Of a stretch of 64,000 nt of DNA, positions 9,920 through 22,473 are shown piece after piece (position 1 is the stretch's first letter; each line of letters begins with the position of its first letter). Below the pieces are notes generated by a model, which made no database searches, had not been told where the DNA came from, and saw only the letters and a list, made by a program, of their open reading frames with translations. The position numbers were made by a program, and so were the translations under genes. Where the stretch lies: contig NZ_JAGXJY010000020.1 of NCBI RefSeq assembly GCF_019091085.1, positions 32,108 through 96,107 of the forward strand. The letters are read 5' to 3'. The stretch is from Mesorhizobium sp. GbtcB19. Its GTDB lineage: Bacteria; Pseudomonadota; Alphaproteobacteria; Rhizobiales; Rhizobiaceae.

Positions 9920-12184
9920 ATGGCGAACCGCAGAGACAGTCGCATCGAACCGAGCTTTGAGGACTCGCCGCGGGCGAAATCCTCCGAAGGCTTTTCGGTG
10001 AGCGAGGAGGATCGCGTCGTGCCGCGCACCCGCAAATCCGCTGCAAAAGGCAAATCCGCCAAGGCGAAATCACGCGGCCGTGGCCGCGACCGCAACCGGC
10101 GCGGGCTGCTCGGCATTGCGACCCGCCTGGTCTACTGGTGCTTCGTGTTCTGCATCTGGGGCGGCATCGCGGTGGCCGGAATCGTCGTCTATTACGGCGC
10201 CAAGATGCCAGCGGCGACGACATGGTCGATCCCGGACCGCGCGCCCAACATCAAGATCGTCTCGGTCGATGGCAATCTGATCGCCAATCGCGGCGCGTCG
10301 GGCGGCGAGGCCGTCGGCCTTGACGAAATGTCGCCTTACATACCGGAGGCCGTGGTCGCCATCGAGGACCGCCGCTTCTATTCGCATTTCGGCGTCGACC
10401 CGATCGGCCTGTCGCGCGCCATGGTGACCAATTTGCTGGGCGGCCATTTCTCGCAGGGCGGCTCGACGCTGACGCAGCAGCTGGCGAAGAACCTGTTCCT
10501 GACGCCGGACCGCACGCTGGAGCGCAAGGTGCAGGAAGTGCTCTTGGCGCTCTGGCTCGAGCATAAGCACAGCAAGGACCAGATCCTCGAAATGTACCTC
10601 AACCGGGTCTATTTCGGCTCGGGGGCCTATGGCGTGGAGGCGGCCTCGCGGCGCTATTTCGGCAAGAGCGCGCGCGACGTGTCGCTTTCGGAGGCCGCAT
10701 TGCTGGCGGGCCTGCTCAAAGCGCCATCGAAGCTTTCGCCGGCGCGCGACCCGAAGGCGGCCGAGGAGCGGGCGCAGCTGGTGCTGGCCGCCATGCGCCA
10801 GGAAGGCAAGATCAGCGACAAGGAATACAAGACGGCGCTGAGCGCGCCGGCGACGCGCGCCCCGTCCTACTGGACCGGCTCGGAAAACTACGTTGCCGAT
10901 ACCGTCATGGACGAGCTTCCCGACCTGATCGGCGACGTGCGCGGCGATATCGTCATCGACACCACTGTCGACCTCAACCTGCAGAAGCTTGCCGAACAGT
11001 CGATCCGCCGGCTGATCGACGAGAGTGGCAAGAAGCTCAACGTCACACAGGGCGCGCTGGTGTCGATCGACGATTCCGGCGCCGTGCGCGCCATGGTCGG
11101 CGGCTATGATTATTCGACCAGCCAGTTCGACCGCGCCTCGGAAGCGCGCCGGCAGCCGGGCTCGGCCTTCAAGCCCTTCGTCTATATGGCGGCGCTGGAA
11201 GCCGGCCGCACGCCGGACAGCATCCGCAACGATGCGCCGATCAAGATCGGCAAGTGGACGCCCGACAATTACGGCGGCAAATATTACGGCAAGGTCACGC
11301 TGGCGACCGCGCTGGCGAAGTCGCTGAATTCGGTTGCGGCGCAGCTCACCATGGAGGTCGGGCCCGACGCCGTGGTGGAAGCCGCGCATCGCATGGGCAT
11401 CCAGTCGGACCTGCAGGCCAACACCTCGATCGCGCTCGGCACCTCGGAAGTGACGCCGCTGGAATTGACCTCGGCCTATGTGCCTTTCGCCAATGGCGGC
11501 TACAAGCCGGATATCCACTTCATCCAGCGCATCACGACCGCCAACGGCAAGGTGCTCTACGAGGGCAGCACCGGCAGCGCGCCGCGCGTCATCAAGGCCG
11601 ATATCGTCGGCATGATGAACTCGATGATGACGGGCACGGTCGAGGTCGGCACCGCCAAGAAGGCCGCCTTCAACTGGCCCTCGGCCGGCAAGACCGGCAC
11701 CAGCCAGAACTCGCGCGACGCCTGGTTCGTCGGCTACACCGCCAACCTCACCACGGGCGTTTGGTTCGGCAATGACGACGGCAGCGCGATGAAGAAGGTC
11801 ACCGGCGGTGCCTTGCCGGCACAGGCCTGGCACGAATTCATGGTGGCCGCGCATGAGGGCGTGCCGGTCAGGCCGCTGCCCGGCACCTGGAAGTCGACGC
11901 CCTCCGATACGATCGTGCCGGATGAGATCCCGTCGGCGGATGCCTCGCAGCCGCCGCCTGCACCGCCAGCGGCCATCGGCCAGTCGCAGCCCCAATCACA
12001 GCCTGTTGCCCAGGCGCCGGCGCGGCAGGCGCGTCCAGCCCAGACGGTCGATGCCGACGGCTTCGACATGCCGAGCGACAGCGGATCGACCGCCTCGATC
12101 AAGCATCCGGTGCCGCCCGGCAATGTCGGCGGCCCGACGAAAAAGCGCCAGACCTCGATCCTCGATATTCTCGGTGGTGGTTAG
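9920..12184 (+). CDS. class A penicillin-binding protein (PBP1A family)
   Basis: A 754-residue bifunctional peptidoglycan synthase. A basic cytoplasmic tail of about 60 residues precedes a transmembrane helix (about 66-92). The GT51 glycosyltransferase follows with motifs EDRRFYSHFG, GGSTLTQQLAKN and LEMYLNRVYFG. The transpeptidase has the Ser of GSAFKPF, SLN and AGKTGTSQN. The C-terminal 110 residues are Pro/Ala/Gln-rich and probably disordered. It polymerises and crosslinks the wall in the periplasm. A small membrane protein gene starts 3 bp after its stop. Confidence 0.95.
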   Translation: MANRRDSRIEPSFEDSPRAKSSEGFSVSEEDRVVPRTRKSAAKGKSAKAKSRGRGRDRNRRGLLGIATRLVYWCFVFCIWGGIAVAGIVVYYGAKMPAATTWSIPDRAPNIKIVSVDGNLIANRGASGGEAVGLDEMSPYIPEAVVAIEDRRFYSHFGVDPIGLSRAMVTNLLGGHFSQGGSTLTQQLAKNLFLTPDRTLERKVQEVLLALWLEHKHSKDQILEMYLNRVYFGSGAYGVEAASRRYFGKSARDVSLSEAALLAGLLKAPSKLSPARDPKAAEERAQLVLAAMRQEGKISDKEYKTALSAPATRAPSYWTGSENYVADTVMDELPDLIGDVRGDIVIDTTVDLNLQKLAEQSIRRLIDESGKKLNVTQGALVSIDDSGAVRAMVGGYDYSTSQFDRASEARRQPGSAFKPFVYMAALEAGRTPDSIRNDAPIKIGKWTPDNYGGKYYGKVTLATALAKSLNSVAAQLTMEVGPDAVVEAAHRMGIQSDLQANTSIALGTSEVTPLELTSAYVPFANGGYKPDIHFIQRITTANGKVLYEGSTGSAPRVIKADIVGMMNSMMTGTVEVGTAKKAAFNWPSAGKTGTSQNSRDAWFVGYTANLTTGVWFGNDDGSAMKKVTGGALPAQAWHEFMVAAHEGVPVRPLPGTWKSTPSDTIVPDEIPSADASQPPPAPPAAIGQSQPQSQPVAQAPARQARPAQTVDADGFDMPSDSGSTASIKHPVPPGNVGGPTKKRQTSILDILGGG

Positions 12185-12187
12185 GCG

Positions 12188-12526
12188 ATGGCCGGCGAAC
12201 CGGCCGAGCCGGCTGACCTGAAAGCATACAAGCGTCTAAGCACGTGGCAGTGGCTCTTGCTGGCCGGGATGACGGTCAGTGTCGTGGCCATCCGGCATCT
12301 GCCATATCTCTATTACCCCGATCCTCGATATCTCGATCAGGAAAGAGTCGGGGCGGTATACGGCTCCGTCATCCTGGGGTTTTTGTTGCCCTATGGGCTG
12401 GCCTGGGGCATTTCGCGTGTGGCCAGGCGGTCGCGGAACGCTTTTCTAGCGGTGCTCTGGACGTTGTCGGGTCTGGTTTTTCTTCTCAATCTCGGCCTGT
12501 ATGCGGCGTGCCCGACCTGCTATTGA
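12188..12526 (+). CDS. small three-span membrane protein, unknown
   Basis: A 112-residue protein with three hydrophobic segments (about 20-37, 57-76, 85-106), and a C-terminal CPTCY end with two Cys. The ATG lies 3 bp after the penicillin-binding protein stop, so it is probably co-translated. I do not recognise the family. Context hints at an envelope role, nothing more. Confidence 0.65.
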   Translation: MAGEPAEPADLKAYKRLSTWQWLLLAGMTVSVVAIRHLPYLYYPDPRYLDQERVGAVYGSVILGFLLPYGLAWGISRVARRSRNAFLAVLWTLSGLVFLLNLGLYAACPTCY

Positions 12527-12612
12527 ATGGCGATTGCCGGCCGACCCTGCGATCTCTGATGGCCCTCGCCATTGTAACCATATTCGGCTAGACCACGCGC
12601 GGAGACCGCGAC

Positions 12613-13362
12613 ATGGCCGAAACCGACAGCAGAAAAACCATCGTGCTCACCGGCGCCAGCCGGGGCATCGGCCATGCGACGGTGAAGCGCTTTTCGCGCG
12701 AGGGCTGGCGCGTCATCACCTGCTCGCGCCAGGCCTTTGCCGAGGATTGCCCGTGGCCGGCCGGCCCGGAAGACCACATCAAGGTCGATCTCGCCGACCA
12801 GGAAGATGTCGGCATCGCGGTCTCGGAAATCCGCCATCGTCTCGAGGCGCATGGCGGGCAGTTGCACGCGCTGGTCAACAATGCCGGCATCTCGCCGAAG
12901 CTGAAGGACGGCAGCCGGATGAACTCGATCGAGACGCCGATGCATGTCTGGCGGGATGTCTTCCAGGTCAATTTCTTCGCGCCGATCATGCTGGCACGCG
13001 GCCTGTTCAAGGAACTCGCCGCCGCCAAGGGCTCGATCGTCAACGTCACCTCGATCGCCGGCACCAGGGTGCATCCTTTCGCTGGCACGGCCTATGCGAC
13101 GTCCAAGGCCGCACTCGGCTCGCTGACGCGCGAGATGGCGCATGATTTCGGCCCGCACGGCATTCGCGTCAATGCGATCGCGCCAGGCGAGATCGACACG
13201 GCGATCCTGTCGCCCGGCACCGACAAGATCGTCGAGACGATCCCGCTGAGACGCCTCGGCGCCACCTCGGAAGTGGCCGACATCATCTACTTCCTGTGCT
13301 CCGGCCAGTCGTCTTACGTCACCGGCTCGGAAATCCACATCAATGGCGGCCAGCACGTTTAG
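12613..13362 (+). CDS. SDR family oxidoreductase
   Basis: A 249-residue classical short-chain dehydrogenase: TGASRGIG cofactor loop (13-20), NNAGIS strand, catalytic Y161 and K165 (YATSK) with the Ser in the TSIAG segment, and a C-terminal GSEIHINGGQ typical of 3-oxoacyl reductase-like SDRs. It reduces or oxidises a small carbonyl compound with NAD(P)(H). The ATG at 12613 fits the family start. The convergent MDR gene ends 10 bp away. Substrate unknown. Confidence 0.9.
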   Translation: MAETDSRKTIVLTGASRGIGHATVKRFSREGWRVITCSRQAFAEDCPWPAGPEDHIKVDLADQEDVGIAVSEIRHRLEAHGGQLHALVNNAGISPKLKDGSRMNSIETPMHVWRDVFQVNFFAPIMLARGLFKELAAAKGSIVNVTSIAGTRVHPFAGTAYATSKAALGSLTREMAHDFGPHGIRVNAIAPGEIDTAILSPGTDKIVETIPLRRLGATSEVADIIYFLCSGQSSYVTGSEIHINGGQHV

Positions 13363-13372
13363 ACGGCCAACT

Positions 13373-14290
13373 TCAAGCCATGGTGAGAACAGCCTTGCCG
13401 CTGAAGCTGCGTTGTCGCAGCGCCTCCAGGGCCCGCCCGATGTCTGTCCACCGCATGGTCATGGCCACGCGGGTTTCCAGCCTGCCGGCCGCGACCAGAT
13501 CGAGCAGCGCGGCGATATCGGCGCCGATCACCGGACCGGACGTGTAATAGGCGAAGGTCTGCAGTCTCGCGCCCTCGTGGCCCGGAACGAACTGGCGGAA
13601 GGAGACGGGCGTCGGCTCGCCGCTGCTCGAACCGAACATGACGATGGTGCCCCCTGGCGCGACGCGTTCGATCGCGTCGGCGAGGCTTTTGCCGCCGACC
13701 GATTCGGTGATCAGCGAGAACGGCCCCTCGGCCACCTCAATCGACTCGACAACCTGCTTTGCTCCCAACGCCCGGAGATCCTCGTCATGCCTGGCGGCGG
13801 CGACCGCGGTCACCGAAGCGCCTTGCTGGCGGGCGATCTGGATCTGGAAGCGACCGACAGCGCCGCTGGCGCCGGTGATCAGGACCCGCTGGCCAGCGAG
13901 GTCGCTCCCATGGCGCAAGGTTCTCAGCGCCGTCGTGCCCGCGACCGGAAGCGTGGCGGCGGCGGCGAAGCTTACGCCTTCAGGCAGAACGGCCAGACGG
14001 TCGGTCGGAATGGCGACACGTTCGGCCCAGCCGGCCTGATCGACCAAAGCCGCAACGCGACTGCCCGCGGCCGGGCCTGAGCCATCGGCCGCCGCGCGCT
14101 CGACAATGCCAACGACGTCCTGGCCGGGTACCCAGCCGTCGGGGCGTATGCTGAGCAGGCGCAGCTCGCCACGATTCAACGATGTTGCATGAACTGTAAC
14201 CAATGCTTCATTTACATTGCAGTTTGGCCCGTCGATTTCGGTGAGCTTCAGCCTGTTGGGACTGTCTGATGAGATAGCGAGAGCAAGCAT
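13373..14290 (-). CDS. zinc-free MDR family NAD(P)-dependent oxidoreductase (quinone reductase type)
   Basis: A 305-residue protein: GroES-like N-terminus, then a Rossmann domain with ITGASGAVGRFQIQIA. Cys/His zinc ligands of alcohol dehydrogenases are missing, as in quinone oxidoreductases. The gene is divergent from an AraC regulator with 125 bp between, a common arrangement where the regulator controls its neighbour. Probable role: NADPH-dependent reduction of a quinone or enone. Confidence 0.85.
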   Translation of the reverse strand: MLALAISSDSPNRLKLTEIDGPNCNVNEALVTVHATSLNRGELRLLSIRPDGWVPGQDVVGIVERAAADGSGPAAGSRVAALVDQAGWAERVAIPTDRLAVLPEGVSFAAAATLPVAGTTALRTLRHGSDLAGQRVLITGASGAVGRFQIQIARQQGASVTAVAAARHDEDLRALGAKQVVESIEVAEGPFSLITESVGGKSLADAIERVAPGGTIVMFGSSSGEPTPVSFRQFVPGHEGARLQTFAYYTSGPVIGADIAALLDLVAAGRLETRVAMTMRWTDIGRALEALRQRSFSGKAVLTMA

Positions 14291-14415
14291 GGGCCACCTT
14301 TGAAATCAACGCTCCGGAGCTGCGATCGATTGCGACGGAACCGGCTCGAACCTATCGACTTTCGCGGCTGAAGAATTTAGAGATAGAGCCAAATGATCGC
14401 TAAAAGCAGTCAAGC
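14291..14415. promoter_or_regulatory. divergent promoter region between the MDR and AraC genes
   Basis: 125 bp, more AT-rich towards the AraC start. It must hold promoters for both genes and probably the AraC-family operator. I could not identify clear -35/-10 boxes or repeated half-sites. Confidence 0.45.
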
Positions 14416-15222
14416 ATGAGACAACCGCTCCGCTGGCCCTGGCTGGACTTCGACGTCGACGACGTGGCCGCGCCGGCGATCGCCGTTGGCGTCGACGTGA
14501 CAGAGACGAGGGCCGAGGTGCGCGAGCATTGGCATCGCAAGGGGCAGCTCGTCTTCGCGCTCGGGGGCGGCGTCACCTGCCGCGTCCCCGGCGGGTTGTG
14601 GATGGTGCCGCCGCATTGCGGGGTGTGGGTGCCGAGCCGCATGCAGCACAGCAACATCGCGACCGCCAATGCGCGGATTTTCTTCGTCTATATCGAACCG
14701 GGCGCCGCCGAATTGCCGGACCACTGTTGCACGCTCTCCATCTCGCCTTTGCTGCGCGAGCTGATCATCGAACTGTCGGAGTGTGCGCCGGACGATGCGC
14801 GGTGCGATTTCCTGGGAAAGATCCTGCTCGCCGAACTTCCCCACATGCCGGTGCAGCAATTGCACCTGCCGATCTCGGCGGAGCCGCGGCTACGACGGAT
14901 CGCCGAGGCGCTGGTGGACGATCCCGCGGATCGAAGTACCCTGGCGCAATGGGCCAACCGGGTGGCGCTCAGCGAGAGCAGCCTGGCGCGCCTCGTGCTG
15001 AAGGAGACCAGTCTGAGTTTCGGGCGCTGGCGCCAGCAACTGCACCTGATCGTCGCGCTCAGGGAACTGTCTTCCGGCGCCAGCGTGCAGCGGGTGTCGG
15101 GCGATCTCGGCTATGAATCCGTCACCGCCTTCATCACCATGTTCAAGAAGGCGCTGGGCAAGCCACCGGCAAAATACCTCAGCGATACCGCGCAAAACGG
15201 CGGTTCCGCCTTCGTGGCCTGA
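14416..15222 (+). CDS. AraC family transcriptional regulator
   Basis: A 268-residue regulator with an N-terminal cupin-like sensing domain (HWHRKGQLVFAL, then a VPPHCGVWVPSRMQH segment) and a C-terminal AraC double helix-turn-helix (about 165-260), including the SFGRWRQQLHL and GYESVTAFITMFKKALGKPP segments. It probably controls the divergent MDR oxidoreductase. The inducer is unknown. Confidence 0.9.
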   Translation: MRQPLRWPWLDFDVDDVAAPAIAVGVDVTETRAEVREHWHRKGQLVFALGGGVTCRVPGGLWMVPPHCGVWVPSRMQHSNIATANARIFFVYIEPGAAELPDHCCTLSISPLLRELIIELSECAPDDARCDFLGKILLAELPHMPVQQLHLPISAEPRLRRIAEALVDDPADRSTLAQWANRVALSESSLARLVLKETSLSFGRWRQQLHLIVALRELSSGASVQRVSGDLGYESVTAFITMFKKALGKPPAKYLSDTAQNGGSAFVA

Positions 15223-15228
15223 TATCGA

Positions 15229-17031
15229 TCAAGCAGGTTGCGGTTTGACCTCGATGGCGGGTTCGACCGGGACCGTGGCCTTGCCGGTCACGACCTCGAC
15301 GATGCCGCGCGCGATCTCGCGTTCGCCCATGATCACGGTGTCGGCGCCGAGGCCTTTCAGATGCTCGACCTCGGCGTCGGAATGGGCGCGGGCGATGACA
15401 TTGATCGCCGGATTGGCCGCGCGGGCCCTGAGCACGATCTGGCCGGCTTCGAAGGCGTTGGGGATGGCGAGGATCAGCCGCCTGGCGCCTTCCGGATTGG
15501 CGGCTGAAAAGACATCGGCATTGGCGGCGTTGCCGGCGACAGTTTCGACGCCATCGGCCCTTAACTTCGCCAGCGTCTTGTCGGCATCCTCGATGACGAG
15601 GAAGGGCAGGGCGGCTTCCTTCAGCGCGGCGCCCACCAGGCTGCCGACGCGACCATAGCCGATCAGGATGGTATGGCCGGCAAGCGTCGTCCTGGGCGGC
15701 GGGCCGTCTTCCTTGCCCGCAGCCGCCGACACCGAAGCGACCTGGCCGGGCTCGGTCGCCGGGCCGATCGGCTTCTGCTCCGCGGCCGGCGCGGCATCCT
15801 TGCCGGCGCGCTTTTCGAGCCACGGCTTCATCCAGTCGACGACCAGGAACATCAGCGGGTTGAGCAGGATCGACAGGATGGCTCCGGCGAGGATCAGGTC
15901 GCGGCCCTGCTCGGGCAACAATTTCAGGCCGACGCCGAGTTCGGCCAGGATGAAAGAGAATTCGCCGATCTGGGCAAGGCTTGCCGAAATCATCAAGGCC
16001 GTCGCGATTGGATAGCGGAAGAGGATGACGATGACGAAGGCGGCGATCGACTTGCCGATGACGATGATGGCCAAGGTGGCGAGGATCGGCAGGCCGTTGC
16101 TGATCAGGCTGAACGGGTCGAACAGCATGCCGACCGAGACGAAGAACAGCACCGAGAAGGCATCGCGCAGCGGCAGCGATTCTTCCGCCGCGCGGTGGCT
16201 GAGCTCGGATTCGCTCATGATCATGCCGGCGAAGAAAGCGCCGAGCGCCAGCGAGACGCCGAACAGCTTTGCCGCGCCGAAGGCGACGCCGAGAGCAATC
16301 GCCAGCACAGCGAGCCGGAACAATTCGCGCGAGCCGGTATGGGCGACGTAATGCAGGATCCACGGAATGACCCGGCGGCCGACCACCAGCATCACGACGA
16401 CGAAGGCAGCGACCTTGGCCAGCGTCATGCCGACCAAGCCCCATATGCCGTAGCTCGCCGGCAGCGAGAGCAGGCTCGCATGGTCGTCGACTTGCGGCTG
16501 GCCGCCCAACACACCGGCAAGCGCCGGCAAAAGCACCAGCGCCAGCACCATGGCGAGGTCCTCGACGATCAGCCAGCCGACGGCGATGCGGCCGCGTTCG
16601 GTCTCGATCAGCCGCCGCTCCTGCAGGGCACGTAAAAGCACCACGGTCGAGGCGACCGAAAGCGCCAGGCCGAAGACCAGGCCGGCACCCAGCGACCAGC
16701 CGAGCAGCCAGGCCAGCCCGACGCCAAGCAGGGTGGCAAAGCCGATCTGCACGATGGCGCCCGGCACGGCGATGGCGCGCACGGACAGAAGGTCCTTCAG
16801 CGAAAAATGCAGGCCGACGCCGAACATCAGCAGGATGACGCCGATCTCCGCGAGCTCGTTGGCCAGGCTGGCATCGGCAACGAAGCCCGGCGTGTTCGGC
16901 CCGACGAGGACGCCGGCGACAAGATAGCCGACAAGCGGCGGAATGCGGAAACGGTTGGCTAAAGCCCCGAAGACGAATGCAAGCCCCAGACCGGCGACGA
17001 TGGTGGCGATGAGGGGCGTGTCATGCGGCAT
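15229..17031 (-). CDS. YbaL/KefB-type cation:proton antiporter with RCK domain
   Basis: A 600-residue CPA2-family protein. About twelve hydrophobic segments fill residues 1-400; the C-terminus has a TrkA-N/RCK nucleotide-binding domain with ILIGYGRVGSLVG. It closely follows the layout of E. coli YbaL (558 residues). Such proteins exchange K+ or Na+ for protons across the inner membrane and are gated by the RCK domain. A Pro/Ala-rich linker separates the two parts. Its stop is 6 bp from the convergent AraC gene's stop. Confidence 0.9.
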   Translation of the reverse strand: MPHDTPLIATIVAGLGLAFVFGALANRFRIPPLVGYLVAGVLVGPNTPGFVADASLANELAEIGVILLMFGVGLHFSLKDLLSVRAIAVPGAIVQIGFATLLGVGLAWLLGWSLGAGLVFGLALSVASTVVLLRALQERRLIETERGRIAVGWLIVEDLAMVLALVLLPALAGVLGGQPQVDDHASLLSLPASYGIWGLVGMTLAKVAAFVVVMLVVGRRVIPWILHYVAHTGSRELFRLAVLAIALGVAFGAAKLFGVSLALGAFFAGMIMSESELSHRAAEESLPLRDAFSVLFFVSVGMLFDPFSLISNGLPILATLAIIVIGKSIAAFVIVILFRYPIATALMISASLAQIGEFSFILAELGVGLKLLPEQGRDLILAGAILSILLNPLMFLVVDWMKPWLEKRAGKDAAPAAEQKPIGPATEPGQVASVSAAAGKEDGPPPRTTLAGHTILIGYGRVGSLVGAALKEAALPFLVIEDADKTLAKLRADGVETVAGNAANADVFSAANPEGARRLILAIPNAFEAGQIVLRARAANPAINVIARAHSDAEVEHLKGLGADTVIMGEREIARGIVEVVTGKATVPVEPAIEVKPQPA

Positions 17032-17248
17032 TGTCTATGGAGCGCCTTTCGGAAAACTGCGATGTCGGATGGGCGCCCGCCGAGGCTGTCGCCTTCGGCA
17101 ATATGGTGGAGGGAGCGGCGATGATGCAACCGCCACAACGCAGAAATCGACGTCGAAACAGGGCATCCCGCGCAAGATCGGCATCGCGCCGCGAAAGAGA
17201 CAGCTTCGCGGCGCGATCCGGCCTCGAAGCCGCTACCTTTCGGCCGCT

Positions 17249-17686
17249 TTACGCCGCCTGCAACAGGGTCTCGATATCCGAAATCGTGTGGTTGGTGAGG
17301 GTCTTCGGGATTTCCGCCTGCACTTTCTCGCCGACTTCCTTGTGCAGTTTCCGGCGCATCTCGCCAAGCACGCGCGGTGGCGCGATCAGCACAAGCGCGT
17401 CGAACTCGCCGCGATGCGCGAGCTTGTAAAGCTGGTCGGCGATGTCGACGGCGAAGCGCTCCTTGCCGAGACGGTGCCAGTCGGTCTCTTCGATGGCGCT
17501 GCGCGGCCCTTCCGCGTAGCGGCCCGGCTTGTCCGTGCCTTGTTCGCGCGTGGCGGGATTGTCCTGCTCCATCTCATGCACCACTTCCAGGTTCGGGAAT
17601 TTGTTGTCGCCCTGGTTGCGCAGGAAGAGCGCCTTCTCGCCATCGGCCACGACGACCCACAATCCGTGCTTCAGTCTGATGCTCAT
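17249..17686 (-). CDS. host attachment family protein (AtsE-like)
   Basis: A 145-residue protein with the LKHGLWVVVADGEKALFLRN opening and a LVLIAPPRVLGEMRR core typical of the Host_attach family (PF10116), named after Agrobacterium AtsE, which was implicated in plant attachment. The fold resembles an eRF1/Dom34 domain, and the actual role is unsettled. The ATG at 17686 has a perfect aaggagg SD 6 bp away; the open frame upstream lacks one. The gene stands alone. Confidence 0.88.
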   Translation of the reverse strand: MSIRLKHGLWVVVADGEKALFLRNQGDNKFPNLEVVHEMEQDNPATREQGTDKPGRYAEGPRSAIEETDWHRLGKERFAVDIADQLYKLAHRGEFDALVLIAPPRVLGEMRRKLHKEVGEKVQAEIPKTLTNHTISDIETLLQAA

Positions 17687-18103
17687 GGCGTTCCTCCTTG
17701 CTTCAATGATTGCCGATCGGTCGAGTTCGGGATCGACAGGATGGACTGCTAGGCAAACGAGCCGCGACGCATGATTGTTCCGATCTGGCAGTGGCGCCTC
17801 GATCGCCGCCGGCCGGCGTGGCTGGCGCCGATCCGGCAAGGTCGGCTTTAATCTACTAACTTAGTAGAATTTAGAAAAAACTGTTTTGCGGCTTTGTGGT
17901 CTTGGCGCTAAAAATTACGGCGGATCAAGGCGGTTTCCCGTGCCTGTCAGAGCGCCTTTCTCGCAAAGTAGAATTTTTTTCTCTTGCTCTTCGCGGTTGC
18001 GAAAAAGCGATTGCCTGCCGTTCGGCGGCGCGCGAGTGCTTGCCTTCTGGTTTTTGGCCAGCCCGCGTAAAACTGCCAAACTGTTCCAGTATTGCTTATC
18101 GCC
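17687..18103. other. 417-bp gap before cysG, AT-rich with a palindrome
   Basis: No credible gene. From about 17845 the composition drops to AT-rich and holds a palindrome (17852-17868) and two copies of agtagaattt (17863-17872 and 17967-17976). This is probably the regulatory region of the sulfate assimilation cluster. Confidence 0.6.
17852..17868. promoter_or_regulatory. candidate operator upstream of the cys cluster
   Basis: Perfect palindrome tctacta-act-tagtaga in an AT-rich patch 236 bp before cysG. The sequence agtagaattt at its right end recurs at 17967-17976, 128 bp before cysG. This pattern would suit a dimeric sulfur-responsive regulator, but the factor is not known. Confidence 0.45.
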
Positions 18104-19548
<1,445 letters not shown>

Positions 19549-19552
<4 letters not shown>

Positions 19553-19854
19553 AGGTTCTGACCGCGAACAGGCTCTCCGACGGCATCGCCGTCTGGTACG
19601 CCGATGGCGGCTGGGCGGAGACGGTCGGCCATGCCGATATCGCGCATGACAAGGCGGCGGAGGACCGGCTGGAGGCGATCGGCGCCGCGGCCTACGCCAA
19701 CAATGAGGTGGTCGACGTCAACCTGATCGACGTCGATGTGGTCGATGGCTTGGTCGAGCCGGTGCGGCTGCGCGAAAAGATCCGCGCCGCGGGGCCGACC
19801 ATCCGCACCGATCTCGGCAAACAGGCGAGCCTGGAAGCGATCCAGGCGGCTTAA
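19549..19854 (+). CDS. DUF2849 domain protein of the sulfite reductase cluster
   Basis: A 101-residue protein that starts inside the cysG stop codon (ATGA) and lies 44 bp before cysI. Sequence (KVLTANRLSDGIAVWY opening, VNLIDVDVVDG) matches DUF2849, which in Alphaproteobacteria is almost always between cysG and cysI. It probably supports sulfite reductase, but its biochemical role is unknown. Confidence 0.88.
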
Positions 19855-19898
19855 GATTTGAAGTAAAGAGCGGGCGGACGCGCCCGGAAAGACGAAGC

Positions 19899-21543
<1,645 letters not shown>

Positions 21544-21569
<26 letters not shown>

Positions 21570-22305
21570 CCGGACCGGCGCCGTCGAGGCCGGGATCGCC
21601 GCGGAAGCGGCGGGGCTCGACGCGCTGCATGGTCATCTGAAGCCGATCGAGATCATCGAACGGTCGGCGCGTGAGTTCCGTGGCGCGATCGCGGCCGTGT
21701 CGTCCTTCGGGGCGGATTCGGCGGTGCTGCTGCATATGATATCGGAGATCGACCGTTCGCTGCCGGTGATCTTCCTCGACACCGGCAAGCATTTCGAGGA
21801 AACGCTCGGCTATCGCGACGCGCTCGCCGCCGATTTCGGCCTGACGGATATCCGCGTGATCAAGCCGGACGAGGCGGCGCTCGAACGCGTCGACCCGACC
21901 GGCAGTCTCAATGAGACCGATACCGATTCCTGCTGCAATGTGCGCAAGGTCGAGCCGCTGGCGCGCGGCGTCGAGCCGTTCCGCGCATGGTTCACGGGCC
22001 GCAAGCGCTTCCAGGCCTCGACGCGGGCGGCACTGCCGGTCTTCGAGGCGGTCGGCTCGCGTATCCGCATCAACCCGCTGGCGCATTGGACGACGTCGGA
22101 CCAGGCCGACTACATGCGCGCGCACGCGCTGCGGGAAAATCCGCTGGTCGCCTATGGCTATCTCTCGATCGGCTGCTTCCCCTGCACGCAGCCCGTGCAG
22201 CCCGGCGAGGACGCGCGCAGCGGCCGCTGGGCCGGTCACGCCAAGACCGAGTGCGGCATTCACCTCTCCGGTTTGGAGAAGTCGCTGACCGACGCTTCAC
22301 TTTAG
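21544..22305 (+). CDS. cysH: adenylyl-sulfate (APS) reductase
   Basis: A 253-residue CysH-family reductase. It has the nucleotide loop SSFGADSAVLLH (53-64), and the CC...CxxC motif: C130-C131 and C211/C214. These four Cys bind a [4Fe-4S] cluster in APS-specific reductases and are missing from PAPS reductases such as E. coli CysH; so APS is the likely substrate. C237 (KTECGIH) is the catalytic Cys. The ATG at 21544 has an aaggagg SD and lies inside the end of cysI. Confidence 0.93.
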
Positions 22306-22337
22306 GCTATGCCGATAGTCAGGTGAGGCCGGCCTGC

Positions 22338-22414
22338 GAACGGCGGCTTCCTGCGCTTCCGGTGCTCACGTACTTCAAGTACGCTCCGCTCCGGTTCTCG
22401 GAAGCCACCGTTCT
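22338..22414. repeat. palindromic element between cysH and the DUF934 gene
   Basis: A perfect centre (cgtactt-c-aagtacg, 22369-22383) is flanked by imperfect outer arms (gaacggcggcttcc on the left, ggaagccaccgttc on the right). It is about 77 bp long. It resembles other intergenic palindromes of rhizobia rather than a terminator, since no T-run follows. Confidence 0.7.
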
Positions 22415-22473
22415 CGCCTCGGCCTGACCTGACTCTCGACACAGCCTTCGATTTTTGGACCTTGGGATTTTTG

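Noticed and set aside
10070..11995. A 641-codon minus-strand frame opposite the penicillin-binding protein
   Set aside because: Complement of a real gene; composition is dominated by Arg, His, Gly and Ala with no domain, and the plus strand shows all GT51 and transpeptidase motifs.
22338..22414. Riboswitch before the DUF934 gene
   Set aside because: The structure is a simple palindrome with no known riboswitch features, and similar palindromes occur elsewhere in the window.
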